Positions 56,492 to 64,000 of a stretch of DNA of 64,000 nucleotides are shown piece by piece. The notes below the pieces were generated by a model, which had not been told where the DNA came from, searched no databases, and saw nothing but the letters and a program-made list of their open reading frames with translations. Within the stretch, counting starts at the first letter, position 1, and every line of letters starts with the position of its first letter. The stretch spans positions 781,125-845,124 of the forward strand of contig NZ_BBZI01000006.1 of NCBI RefSeq assembly GCF_008974245.1, read 5' to 3'. This DNA comes from Streptomyces abyssomicinicus. GTDB lineage: Bacteria; Actinomycetota; Actinomycetes; Streptomycetales; Streptomycetaceae. A program made the translations under genes and the position numbers.

Positions 56492-57088
56492 ATGTCTCTC
56501 GCTCTTGACCCCGCCGCCCAGGACCTGCTGTTCCGCGAGGCGCACACCGCCCAGAAGTTCTCCTCCGAGCCGGTGACCGAGGAGCAGCTGAGGGCGATCC
56601 ACGACCTGGTCAAGTTCGGCCCGACGGCCTTCAACCAGTCGCCGCTGCGGGTGACGCTGGTCCAGTCACCCGAGGCCCGCGAGCGCCTGGTGGCGCTGCT
56701 CTCGGACGGCAACAAGGCGAAGACCGCCTCCGCGCCGGTCACGGCGATCCTGTCCGCCGACGCCGAGTTCCACGAGGAGCTCGACGTGCTGCTCCCGGCG
56801 ATCCCCGGCGCCAAGGACCTGTTCTTCGCCGAGCGCCCGGTCCGCGAGCGCTCCGCTCTCTCCAACGCGCAGCTGCAGGCCGCGTACTTCATCATCGGCG
56901 TCCGCGCCGCCGGTCTGGCCGCCGGCCCGATGACCGGCGGTGACATGGAGGGCATCCGCAAGGAGTTCCTCGGCGACGACCACCTGCCGCTGATGGTGGT
57001 CAACATCGGCCGGATCGCCGAGGAGGAGGGCGCCCACTACCCGCGCGCCCCGCGCCTGTCCTACGAGCAGGTCTTCACCACCGTCTGA
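56492..57088 (+). CDS. Nitroreductase-family (malonic semialdehyde reductase-like) flavoprotein
   Basis: A 198-residue FMN-dependent oxidoreductase of the RutE/HadB type. HTAQKFSSEPVTEEQLRAIHDLVKFGPTAFNQSP holds the FMN-phosphate-binding region and a typical dimer interface. LQAAYFIIGVRAAGLAAGPMTGGDMEGIRKEFLG is the second FMN-binding block, and LPLMVVNIGR ends the core. It probably reduces an aldehyde or nitro substrate with NAD(P)H. A palindrome overlaps its promoter, so it is presumably inducible. ATG 56492 is the start of the conserved family N-terminus. Confidence 0.88.
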   Translation: MSLALDPAAQDLLFREAHTAQKFSSEPVTEEQLRAIHDLVKFGPTAFNQSPLRVTLVQSPEARERLVALLSDGNKAKTASAPVTAILSADAEFHEELDVLLPAIPGAKDLFFAERPVRERSALSNAQLQAAYFIIGVRAAGLAAGPMTGGDMEGIRKEFLGDDHLPLMVVNIGRIAEEEGAHYPRAPRLSYEQVFTTV

Positions 57089-57181
57089 GCGACGGCTCCG
57101 ACGGCCCCGACGGCAGCGGCGGACCGGGCGGCGATGCCGCGCCGCCTCCCCTCCCCTCCGCTCCCGTGAGGTGAGACGAAA

Positions 57182-57209
57182 GGCCCCCCGCGCACGACGC
57201 GGGGGGGCC
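57182..57209. terminator. Bidirectional terminator between convergent genes
   Basis: GGCCCCCCGCG pairs with CGCGGGGGGGCC (one extra G) around a short loop, between the nitroreductase and DUF4245 genes. Confidence 0.8.
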
Positions 57210-57231
57210 CTCTCGCGTTCCGGCCGGCCGC

Positions 57232-57792
57232 CTACTCGGCGGGCTTCGGCTCGGTCCGCAGCGCCTCGGCCATCGCGGTGAGGTCCTCGATGCCGCCGCT
57301 GCCGGTCACCACGGTGGTGACGCCCTCCTCCTGGAGGACCAGACCGTCGTAGCGCTCGCCCTCGTAGCGGACCCAGTCGCGGCCGGCCACGCTCACGGTG
57401 CCCTTCTTCGCGGCGCCCTGGGTGGCGTCCTCGACGAACTCGGACGGCTCCTGCGTCGACTGCTCCAGCGCCACGTAGCCGCCGTCCGGGTCGGCGAATC
57501 CCAGGTGCCAGCGCGCGTTCTCGGCGCGGTAGCGCACCGACGTCGCCGTCCAGCTCTCCGGCAGGCCCTCCGGGGCCGCCACCGGGTACGGCGCGGCACG
57601 GCGCGCCGTCAGGAGCTCGACCCGGTAGTCCACCCGCTTCGGCTCCGGCACGGTGTCGTCGTGCGGGACGAAGAGGTAGATCACGCCCGCCGCGAGGAGA
57701 ATGAGGCCCAGGGAGAGAACCATGTCCCGGACCGACTGCTTGCCTGTCATACCTGCCACGCCCCTATCGTCGCAGGTACCCGTCGCGCTCAT
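57232..57792 (-). CDS. DUF4245 membrane-anchored protein
   Basis: A protein of up to 186 residues. The core N-terminus [32 protein letters not shown] contains one transmembrane helix, followed by an extracytoplasmic domain ([49 protein letters not shown]) matching DUF4245. Its function is unknown; the gene is conserved beside glpX in Streptomyces. The start is uncertain: ATG 57792 fits the mapped promoter with a very short leader, but GTG 57759 or ATG 57750 would give the family's usual N-terminus. Confidence 0.85.
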   Translation of the reverse strand: MSATGTCDDRGVAGMTGKQSVRDMVLSLGLILLAAGVIYLFVPHDDTVPEPKRVDYRVELLTARRAAPYPVAAPEGLPESWTATSVRYRAENARWHLGFADPDGGYVALEQSTQEPSEFVEDATQGAAKKGTVSVAGRDWVRYEGERYDGLVLQEEGVTTVVTGSGGIEDLTAMAEALRTEPKPAE

Positions 57793-57807
57793 CCGTGGGG
57801 TCCTCTG

Positions 57808-57837
57808 CTCATAATTTCACCCGGGGGTTAGAGTCAA
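57808..57837 (-). promoter_or_regulatory. Promoter for the DUF4245 gene
   Basis: On the minus strand TTGACT (57837-57832) and TATGAG (57813-57808) are separated by 18 bases, a good housekeeping-type promoter. Confidence 0.6.
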
Positions 57838-57887
57838 GGGCGAACGACCCTCATCCGGCCGTCGTCGTACAGGGAAGGTGCGCTCCG

Positions 57888-58922
57888 ATGACCGAGCACA
57901 ATCTGCTGCCGTCCGAACTCGAGGTCCCGTCCGAAGCCCCGGACCGCAACCTGGCCCTGGAACTGGTCCGGGTCACCGAGGCCGCCGCCATGGCGGCGGG
58001 CCGCTGGGTGGGCCGCGGTGACAAGAACGGCGCCGACGGCGCCGCGGTGCGCGCCATGCGCACCCTCGTCTCGACCGTCTCGATGAACGGCGTCGTCGTC
58101 ATCGGCGAGGGCGAGAAGGACGAGGCCCCGATGCTGTTCAACGGTGAGCGGGTGGGCGACGGCACCGGCCCCGAGTGCGACATCGCCGTCGACCCCATCG
58201 ACGGGACCACGCTCACCGCCAAGGGCATGACCAACGCGATCTCCGTGCTGGCCGCCGCCGACCGGGGCTCGATGTTCGACCCGTCCGCGGTCTTCTACAT
58301 GGACAAGCTGGTCACCGGCCCGGAGGCGGCCGACTTCGTCGACATCAACGCCCCGGTGTCGGTGAACATCCGCCGGGTCGCCAAGGCCAAGCGGTCCACG
58401 CCCGAGGGCGTCACCGTGGTCATCCTGGACCGCCCCCGGCACCAGCAGCTGATCCAGGAGGTCCGGGAGACCGGCGCCCGGATAAAGCTGATCACCGACG
58501 GCGACGTGGCCGGCTCCATCCTCGCCCTGCGCGAGGGCACCGGCATCGACCTGCTGCTGGGCATCGGCGGCACGCCGGAGGGCATCATCTCGGCCTGCGC
58601 GGTGAAGTGCCTGGGCGGCACCATCCAGGGCAAGCTCTGGCCGAAGGACGACGAGGAACGCGAGCGGGCGATCGCGGCCGGCCACGACCTCGACCGGGTG
58701 CTGACCACCGACGACCTGGTCTCCGGCGACAACGTGTTCTTCGTGGCCACCGGCATCACCGACGGCGAACTGCTGCGCGGTGTGCGGTACCGCTCGGAGA
58801 CGGCGACGACCTCGTCGATCGTGATGCGCTCCAAGTCCGGCACGGTGCGGGAGATCCACTCCGAGCACCGCTTGAGCAAGCTCCGGGCGTACAGCCAGAT
58901 CGACTTCGACCGGGCCAAGTAG
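57888..58922 (+). CDS. glpX: Class II fructose-1,6-bisphosphatase
   Basis: A 344-residue gluconeogenic enzyme that removes the 1-phosphate of fructose 1,6-bisphosphate. Metal-binding motifs are complete: [32 protein letters not shown] (the DPIDGT core) and [35 protein letters not shown] is also characteristic of GlpX. ATG 57888 follows AGGGAAGG; the frame is open further left but lies inside the divergent promoter. It is the sole essential-type FBPase in most actinobacteria. Confidence 0.95.
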   Translation: MTEHNLLPSELEVPSEAPDRNLALELVRVTEAAAMAAGRWVGRGDKNGADGAAVRAMRTLVSTVSMNGVVVIGEGEKDEAPMLFNGERVGDGTGPECDIAVDPIDGTTLTAKGMTNAISVLAAADRGSMFDPSAVFYMDKLVTGPEAADFVDINAPVSVNIRRVAKAKRSTPEGVTVVILDRPRHQQLIQEVRETGARIKLITDGDVAGSILALREGTGIDLLLGIGGTPEGIISACAVKCLGGTIQGKLWPKDDEERERAIAAGHDLDRVLTTDDLVSGDNVFFVATGITDGELLRGVRYRSETATTSSIVMRSKSGTVREIHSEHRLSKLRAYSQIDFDRAK

Positions 58923-58952
58923 CCCGGCGGGGACCGTTCGACCCAGGCACGG

Positions 58953-58976
58953 GCACGGGCACGGGCACGCGACGGG
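58953..58976. repeat. 6-bp tandem repeat after glpX
   Basis: GGCACG is repeated four times just past the glpX stop. No function is evident. Confidence 0.6.
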
Positions 58977-59118
58977 CTCGACGGGTACGGCAGCAGACCG
59001 AGGGCGCTTCCGGTGCGGCGGAGGCGCCCTTCGGCGTCCCAGGCGTCACAGGCCCCGCAGAACGGCCCCGCGCCCCGCGGCCCCCGTGGCCGCCCGGCCC
59101 CCGCGGCGCCGCGGACGG

Positions 59119-59520
59119 TCAGCCCGCCGCCGCTATACGCCCTCCGGCCGCGGAACGCGCCGCCTTCTGGAGCTCGATCTCCCGGCGCCGGCGGCGGGCC
59201 AGCACCAGACGGCGCTCGGCGGCCGTCAGCCCGCCCCAGACGCCGTAGGGCTCCGGCTGCAGCAGGGCGTGCTCCCGGCACTCCACCATCACCGGACAGC
59301 GCGCACAGACCCGCTTGGCCGCCTCCTCACGGGACAGCCGGGCGGCCGTGGGCTCCTTGGACGGTGCGAAGAACAGGCCTGCCTCGTCCCTGCGGCAGAC
59401 CGCGTCGGTGTGCCAGGGAGCCTCCTGGTCGCGGTCCCTCCGGGCGCTCCGAGTGGCCGGGACCGGGGGGACCTGTGCGACCTTGGTGACCTGCAGGGAC
59501 GAACGCGTGTGCTGCGGCAC
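59119..59520 (-). CDS. WhiB-like iron-sulphur transcription factor
   Basis: A 133-residue Wbl protein. Four conserved cysteines for a 4Fe-4S cluster are in WHTDAVCRRDEAGLFFAP, RVCARCPVMVECREHALL (spacing C-x2-C-x5-C). The turn motif PYGVWGGLTAAERR is followed by a basic C-terminal tail (LARRRRREIELQ). Such proteins bind the principal sigma factor and act as redox-sensitive regulators in development or stress. GTG 59520 has AGGAG upstream. Its location beside glpX and the fumarase gene matches a wbl gene of the S. coelicolor core. Confidence 0.93.
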   Translation of the reverse strand: MPQHTRSSLQVTKVAQVPPVPATRSARRDRDQEAPWHTDAVCRRDEAGLFFAPSKEPTAARLSREEAAKRVCARCPVMVECREHALLQPEPYGVWGGLTAAERRLVLARRRRREIELQKAARSAAGGRIAAAG

Positions 59521-59628
59521 GGTCTACTCCTGACGAAGGCTTCGCGAGCGAGCGGCGATGCGTCAAGCACTACCCCTCGCGCACGCGCCGTATGCACCGC
59601 GTACACGCCTCGCGACGGAGCGCGGCGG

Positions 59629-60399
59629 TCACAACTCCCTTGACGGGGAACCGAGATGCCCGCCGTCGGAGGGCCCGCCCGAAGGCCCGCCCGAGTGCCC
59701 GCCCGAAGGCCCGCTCCCCAGGTGCCGGCTCCCCGCGTACCCGCCCCCGAGGTGCTTGCGCAGGGACCTGTCCACGCGCCGGTGCACCCGGTCCAGGATG
59801 TCGGCCACCCTGCTTCCGCGACGCGGCTGCGCCTCGACGCTCCCGAGGACGGCCCAGCCGTCCACATACACCACCGGGGCGTTGGAGTCCTCGGCGTCGG
59901 CCGCGTCCACCTCGAAGCTGCCGAGGACGCCGCCGCCGGTGCCGCGCAGGGTGACGTTCTCCGGCACGTACACCTCGACGCTGCCGAAGACCGAGACCGC
60001 CTTCACCGTCACCTGCTGGTGCTCGAAGACCGCCTCGCTGAGGTCGATCTCGACGCTGCCGAATATCGCGTACGCGTTGATCCGCCGGCCCGCCCGCCAC
60101 CGCCCGGTCCGGGAGGCGGCGCTGAATATCGCCGCGACGTTCTCGCCCGCCACGGGAAGCGTCTCCAGGTCCAGCGGCGTGGGGGACGCGGAGGCGGAGT
60201 GGGAGCCCCGCCCTGCGGGCAGGTCCCGGACGAACGCCTCGAGCTCGCCGACGGTACGGGCGGCGAGGACGCCCTCGACCCGCTCTCCATGCTCCTCCGG
60301 CGTGAGCCGGCCCTCGGCGACGGCCTCGCGCAGCTGGTCCACGACGCGATCCCGCTCGGCGTCGGACGCGCGCAGCTCGGGGTTCTTGTGAAGGTCCAC
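59629..60399 (-). CDS. DUF1707/SHOCT-like protein with cell-wall-active C-terminal domain
   Basis: A 256-residue protein. GTG 60399 (VDLHKNPELRASDAERDRVVDQLREAV) is preceded by TACGCT at leaderless distance; the longer frame lacks any signal. The DUF1707 domain is LRASDAERDRVVDQLREAVAEGRLTPEEHGERV. A beta-strand domain (NAYAIFGSVEIDLSEAVFEHQQVTVKAVSVFGSVEVYVPENV) of the DUF2154/LiaF-like type follows, and a Gly/Ser/Pro-rich tail (GPSGGHSGGPSGGPSDGG) ends it. LiaF-like domains are linked to envelope-stress signalling in other bacteria, which is the only functional hint. No membrane segment is present. Confidence 0.85.
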   Translation of the reverse strand: MDLHKNPELRASDAERDRVVDQLREAVAEGRLTPEEHGERVEGVLAARTVGELEAFVRDLPAGRGSHSASASPTPLDLETLPVAGENVAAIFSAASRTGRWRAGRRINAYAIFGSVEIDLSEAVFEHQQVTVKAVSVFGSVEVYVPENVTLRGTGGGVLGSFEVDAADAEDSNAPVVYVDGWAVLGSVEAQPRRGSRVADILDRVHRRVDRSLRKHLGGGYAGSRHLGSGPSGGHSGGPSGGPSDGGHLGSPSREL

Positions 60400-60536
60400 G
60401 TACGGAGCGTAGCAGTCGCGATGTATCGCGACCACCCCTCGTGAGGGCGAAATCACCGACGGGCCCCACCGCTCATACGCGCGCCCACCCTGTCAAGCGA
60501 GCCTTACCTCACAGCGGCGGCCCTCCGGGCACGTTC

Positions 60537-60542
60537 TACGCT
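60537..60542 (+). promoter_or_regulatory. Possible -10 element before fumarase
   Basis: TACGCT at about 60537-60542, some 40 bases before the start, with no clear -35. Confidence 0.35.
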
Positions 60543-60580
60543 GGTGGGCGCTGGCTATCTTTCGAGTGAGGAATGGCGAG

Positions 60581-62245
60581 ATGCCTGAGTTCGCGTACAC
60601 CGATCTGCTCCCCACCGGAGAGGACACCACGCCCTACCGGCTGGTGACCTCCGAGGGCGTGTCGACCTTCGAGGCCGACGGACGCACGTTCCTCAAGGTG
60701 GAGCCGGAGGCGCTGCGCAAGCTCGCCGAGGAGGCCGTCCACGACATCCAGCACTACCTGCGGCCCGACCACCTCGCCCAGCTCCGGAAGATCCTCGACG
60801 ACCCCGAGGCGTCCGCCAACGACAAGTTCGTCGCCCTGGACCTGCTGAAGAACGCGAACATCGCCGCCGCGGGCGTCCTGCCCATGTGCCAGGACACCGG
60901 CACGGCGATCGTGATGGGCAAGCGCGGCCAGAACGTGCTCACCGAGGGCGGCGACGAGGAGGCCCTCTCCCGTGGCATCTACGACGCGTACCAGAACCTC
61001 AACCTGCGCTACTCGCAGATGGCTCCGCTCACCATGTGGGAGGAGAAGAACACCGGCTCCAACCTGCCCGCCCAGATCGAGCTGTACGCGACCGACGGCG
61101 GCGCCTACAAGTTCCTCTTCATGGCCAAGGGCGGCGGTTCCGCCAACAAGTCGTTCCTCTTCCAGGAGACCAAGGCGGTCCTCAACGAGGCCTCCATGAT
61201 GAAGTTCCTGGAGGAGAAGATCCGCTCGCTGGGCACCGCGGCCTGCCCGCCGTACCACCTGGCGATCGTGGTCGGCGGCACCTCCGCCGAGTTCGCGCTG
61301 AAGACCGCGAAGTACGCCTCGGCGCACTACCTGGACGGCATGCCCACCGAGGGATCCGTCCTGGGCCACGGCTTCCGCGACACCGAGCTGGAGGAGAAGG
61401 TCTTCGAGCTCACCCGTGAGCTCGGCATCGGCGCCCAGTTCGGCGGCAAGTACTTCTGCCACGACGTCCGCGTCATCCGCCTCCCCCGGCACGGCGCGTC
61501 CTGCCCCGTCGCGCTCGCGGTCTCCTGCTCCGCCGACCGCCAGGCCGTCGCGAAGATCACCGCCGAGGGCGTCTTCCTGGAGCAGCTGGAGAAGGACCCG
61601 GCGCGCTTCCTCCCGGACACCACCGAGGCGGACCTCATCCAGTCCGGCGACGTCGTCAAGATCGACCTCAACCGGCCGATGGACGAGATCCTCGCCGAGC
61701 TGACCAAGCACCCGGTGAAGACCCGCCTCTCGCTCACCGGTCCGCTGGTCGTCGCCCGCGACATCGCGCACGCCAAGATCAAGGAGCGCCTGGACGCCGG
61801 TGAGGGCATGCCGCAGTACCTGAAGGACCACCCGGTGTACTACGCCGGTCCCGCGAAGACCCCCGAGGGCTTCGCCTCCGGCTCCTTCGGCCCCACCACG
61901 GCCGGCCGGATGGACTCCTACGTCGAACAGTTCCAGGCGGCGGGCGGCTCCAAGGTGATGCTGGCCAAGGGCAACCGCTCGCAGCAGGTCACCGACGCGT
62001 GCGGCGCGCACGGCGGCTTCTACCTGGGCTCAATCGGCGGCCCCGCCGCCCGCCTGGCGCAGGACTGCATCAAGAAGGTCGAGGTCCTGGAGTACGAGGA
62101 GCTCGGCATGGAGGCGGTCTGGCGGATCGAGGTCGAGGACTTCCCGGCGTTCGTCGTGGTGGACGACAAGGGCAACGACTTCTTCCAGAACCCGGCCCCC
62201 GCGCCCACCTTCACCTCCATCCCGGTCCGCGGCCCCGGTCTCTGA
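60581..62245 (+). CDS. fumA: Class I fumarate hydratase (iron-sulphur type)
   Basis: A 554-residue TCA-cycle enzyme interconverting fumarate and malate with a 4Fe-4S cluster. Cysteines of the class I pattern lie in [20 protein letters not shown], in [12 protein letters not shown] and in KYFCHDVRV. The C-terminal domain has [21 protein letters not shown] and [29 protein letters not shown], typical of this family. ATG 60581 ([11 protein letters not shown]) has GAGG 9 bases upstream and is preferred over GTG 60566. A strong hairpin follows the stop. Oxygen sensitivity is a family trait. Confidence 0.94.
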   Translation: MPEFAYTDLLPTGEDTTPYRLVTSEGVSTFEADGRTFLKVEPEALRKLAEEAVHDIQHYLRPDHLAQLRKILDDPEASANDKFVALDLLKNANIAAAGVLPMCQDTGTAIVMGKRGQNVLTEGGDEEALSRGIYDAYQNLNLRYSQMAPLTMWEEKNTGSNLPAQIELYATDGGAYKFLFMAKGGGSANKSFLFQETKAVLNEASMMKFLEEKIRSLGTAACPPYHLAIVVGGTSAEFALKTAKYASAHYLDGMPTEGSVLGHGFRDTELEEKVFELTRELGIGAQFGGKYFCHDVRVIRLPRHGASCPVALAVSCSADRQAVAKITAEGVFLEQLEKDPARFLPDTTEADLIQSGDVVKIDLNRPMDEILAELTKHPVKTRLSLTGPLVVARDIAHAKIKERLDAGEGMPQYLKDHPVYYAGPAKTPEGFASGSFGPTTAGRMDSYVEQFQAAGGSKVMLAKGNRSQQVTDACGAHGGFYLGSIGGPAARLAQDCIKKVEVLEYEELGMEAVWRIEVEDFPAFVVVDDKGNDFFQNPAPAPTFTSIPVRGPGL

Positions 62246-62257
62246 CCCAGGACACCG

Positions 62258-62298
62258 GGTGCGGCGTGACCACGGCCGGGCCGTGGTCACGCCGCACC
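62258..62298. terminator. Bidirectional terminator between fumarase and SGNH hydrolase
   Basis: A perfect 18-bp stem, 62258-62275 with 62281-62298, and a 5-base loop, between convergent genes. Confidence 0.87.
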
Positions 62299-62348
62299 GC
62301 CGGATCAGGCGTCCCTCACGCGCACCGCCGGATCAGGCGTCCGTCACG
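62293..62348. repeat. 28-bp tandem direct repeat
   Basis: Two copies (62293-62320 and 62321-62348) differing by about one base, the second covering the stop codon of the SGNH hydrolase. Its right part probably copied the terminator shoulder. Confidence 0.75.
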
Positions 62349-63924
62349 CGAACCGCTGGTTCGCCGCGCCGGTGCAGCTCTGCAGCACCAGGTTGGCGGT
62401 GGCCGACGGCAGCGTCACGCACAGCCCGGTGGCCGAGGCGGGCCGCAGGGTGCCGCTCTGCCGGACGAACCGCTGGTTGGCGGCGCCGTGGCAGTCCCAC
62501 AGGACCAGCCGCGCGCCCGCCGCGACGGTGCCGCCGCGGACGTCGAGGCAGCGGTCGTGGGAGAGCGCGCTGTGGACGGTCCCGCGCGAGCCGTCGTGCC
62601 ACCAGTCCTGGTTGCGCCCGCCGTGGCAGCCGTAGCCGGTGACCGCGGTGTCGTTGCGGCTGGACACGTTGGCGGCGTCCGCGCAGGTGCCGGTCGCCTC
62701 GTTGCGCAGCGGACGGAACATGTCGTCCCAGGCGCCGTCGATCACCTGGACCCCGGCCGTGCCCGCCGGGTCCGCGCAGCTGCCCTCGCGCGCGGTGGAG
62801 CCGTAGAACTGCCGGAAGCACTCGGCGAAGGCCGTGTGGCCGCGGTAGTTGGGGTGGAAGGACTGCCGCACCGCGTTCTCGTCCGGCGGGAACGGGTTGG
62901 CGGCGACGGTCAGACCGCGCACCCAGGTCTCCTCCATGCAGACCTCGTGGCCGTGGAAGAGCCGCGAGTTGTCCAGGTAGTGCGCGCCGCTGAGCTTGGC
63001 GGCCTGCCGGATGCCGCGCTCGAACGACGGCACCGCCGCGTTCCGCGCCCAGGCGAGGTCCTCGTCGGCCAGGGTGCAGCCGCCGGGCAGCTTCCCGGGG
63101 AAGTCGGGGTTGTCGCGGATGTCGGGGCCGCCCGGGCTCGGGTAGCCCATCAGCACCATCTTGTAGGCGCCGTCCGCGTAACCCGCGCCGCGCATCACGG
63201 TCCTCAGGTCCTCGACGGTCGCGGTGACCTTGGGGACCAGGCCGTCGATGCGGTCCTGCCAGCCGGCCTCCAGCTCGGGCGAGCAGGGCCCCTGGAGGAG
63301 GAACCAGTCCAGCGTGCAGTCGGTGACCACCGGGCCGAACCGCAGGTCGTCGTTGGCACCGACGACCACCACGATCATCTTGACCCTGGTGTTGCGCGCC
63401 TTCACCGCCAGGCTGTCGCTCTGGACCAGTTCGTCGGCGTACTGCGGGCTTCCGCCGATGCGCAGGTTGACGGTGCTCGCCCCGGAGCAGGAGACGTTGT
63501 AGGTGACGTCGGCGGGGATGCCGGTGCGGTGGATCGCCGCGTCACGGGAACGGTGGCACCAGTTGTCGGGGCCGTCGGTGGGCGACTCGTAGTTGCCCAC
63601 GCCCTCGCCGGAGATCTCGCTGTCCCCCAGCGAGACCAGCGAGGTCTTGCGCTGGTCGAGCGGCCGCTCCGCGGAGTCGCCGTAGAGCGTGACGGCCTCG
63701 GCCGCGCGGACGGCCTCCAGCGGGGCCGGCAGCGGCGTGGACGCGGCCGCCGCCAGCTGCCCGGCCCCCGTGTCCGGCGCGGCGAGGGCGCCGGGGGCGG
63801 CGAGCCCCAGCAGCGCGGTGGCCGTCGCCCCGACGACCGCCCCCGTCCGCCTGATGCCCGGTCCGATACCCCACCTGGTGCGCGGTCTGCCGCCGCGCCC
63901 GGTCCTGGGTCCTGTACGTCGCAC
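62344..63924 (-). CDS. Secreted SGNH/GDSL hydrolase with C-terminal ricin-type lectin domain
   Basis: A 526-residue exported hydrolase. GTG 63924 follows CAGGAGGCGAC. The signal peptide has an Arg-rich start and AVVGATATALLGLAAPGALA. The SGNH domain shows block I SLVSLGDSEISGEGVGNY (the Ser nucleophile is in GDSE), block III VVVVGANDDLRFGP, and the catalytic D-x-x-H-like ending QSFHPNYRGHTAFAECF, where the HPN matches block V. From about residue 395 a ricin-B trefoil carries repeated QxW-type ends (NQDWWHDGS, NQRFVRQ, NQRFA) for carbohydrate binding. It is probably an esterase acting on polysaccharide. It reads away from the window's right edge. Confidence 0.9.
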   Translation of the reverse strand: MRRTGPRTGRGGRPRTRWGIGPGIRRTGAVVGATATALLGLAAPGALAAPDTGAGQLAAAASTPLPAPLEAVRAAEAVTLYGDSAERPLDQRKTSLVSLGDSEISGEGVGNYESPTDGPDNWCHRSRDAAIHRTGIPADVTYNVSCSGASTVNLRIGGSPQYADELVQSDSLAVKARNTRVKMIVVVVGANDDLRFGPVVTDCTLDWFLLQGPCSPELEAGWQDRIDGLVPKVTATVEDLRTVMRGAGYADGAYKMVLMGYPSPGGPDIRDNPDFPGKLPGGCTLADEDLAWARNAAVPSFERGIRQAAKLSGAHYLDNSRLFHGHEVCMEETWVRGLTVAANPFPPDENAVRQSFHPNYRGHTAFAECFRQFYGSTAREGSCADPAGTAGVQVIDGAWDDMFRPLRNEATGTCADAANVSSRNDTAVTGYGCHGGRNQDWWHDGSRGTVHSALSHDRCLDVRGGTVAAGARLVLWDCHGAANQRFVRQSGTLRPASATGLCVTLPSATANLVLQSCTGAANQRFA

Positions 63925-64000
63925 GTCGCCTCCTGAATGGTCCGATGTCCCGATCGGATGTCCCCCTGGGTGTGTACTGGCGGGTAGGCGGGGTTGGGAA
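63925..64000. other. Right edge of window
   Basis: About 75 bases upstream of the SGNH hydrolase gene; its promoter lies here or beyond. No further gene can be seen. Confidence 0.5.

Overview
The window is high-GC actinobacterial DNA, almost certainly Streptomyces. The evidence is GC-rich third codon positions throughout, WhiB-like, DUF1707, DUF4245 and DUF6542 proteins, Tat-exported polysaccharide hydrolases, several apparently leaderless promoters, and a conserved core block on the right in the order ychF, DUF6542, ppgK, ispH, xseA-xseB, nitroreductase, DUF4245, glpX, whiB-like, DUF1707, class I fumarase. The species cannot be named from sequence alone.

Layout. 1-2870: a cell-wall-directed minus-strand cluster of a DUF1906 hydrolase-like protein (cut by the window edge) and two paralogous secreted peptidoglycan-binding proteins. 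3209-12927: a class III lanthipeptide locus with a 36-residue precursor, a possible second precursor coupled to it, a hairpin, a LanKC synthetase, an ABC exporter, a large LuxR (LAL) regulator and a NarL/DesK-type two-component system. 13279-18419: a 1188-residue secreted beta-helix/DUF11 protein, a two-gene unit whose products share an amyloid-like GPVVNM motif, and a MazF-like toxin. 18986-22358: a GH11 xylanase and a GH8 exo-oligoxylanase-like enzyme with accessory domains, probably acting together on xylan. 22521-27914: a hypothetical protein, a Ser/Thr kinase, a P-loop protein, a VOC protein and an ArsR-type regulator.

28.1-50.6 kb is the most unusual part. The 3' end of ychF (stop codon at 50617) is mimicked by further sites near 28225, 29203 and 32160. 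Each is preceded on its left by the same kind of hairpin-containing module, and the three internal sites are followed by CCAGCA-type direct repeats. This splits the region into three consecutive elements of about 1.0, 2.9 and 18.5 kb, none with a visible integrase. The cargo is a VapBC-like toxin pair (element 1), an ATPase and a small membrane protein (element 2), and a defence island (element 3). Element 3 carries a complete type I restriction system, a second M-S pair behind a tiny membrane protein, a methylase-like protein without catalytic motifs, a TIGR04141/DUF6119-like protein, a large unknown protein and a PIN toxin pair. Near its left end two IS5-type elements sit back to back inside the anticodon loop of a tRNA-Arg(TCT)-like gene, each junction being a TAA triplet.

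From 50617 rightward the sequence is ordinary housekeeping chromosome, with strong hairpin terminators between convergent genes. It ends in a secreted SGNH hydrolase with a ricin-type lectin domain.
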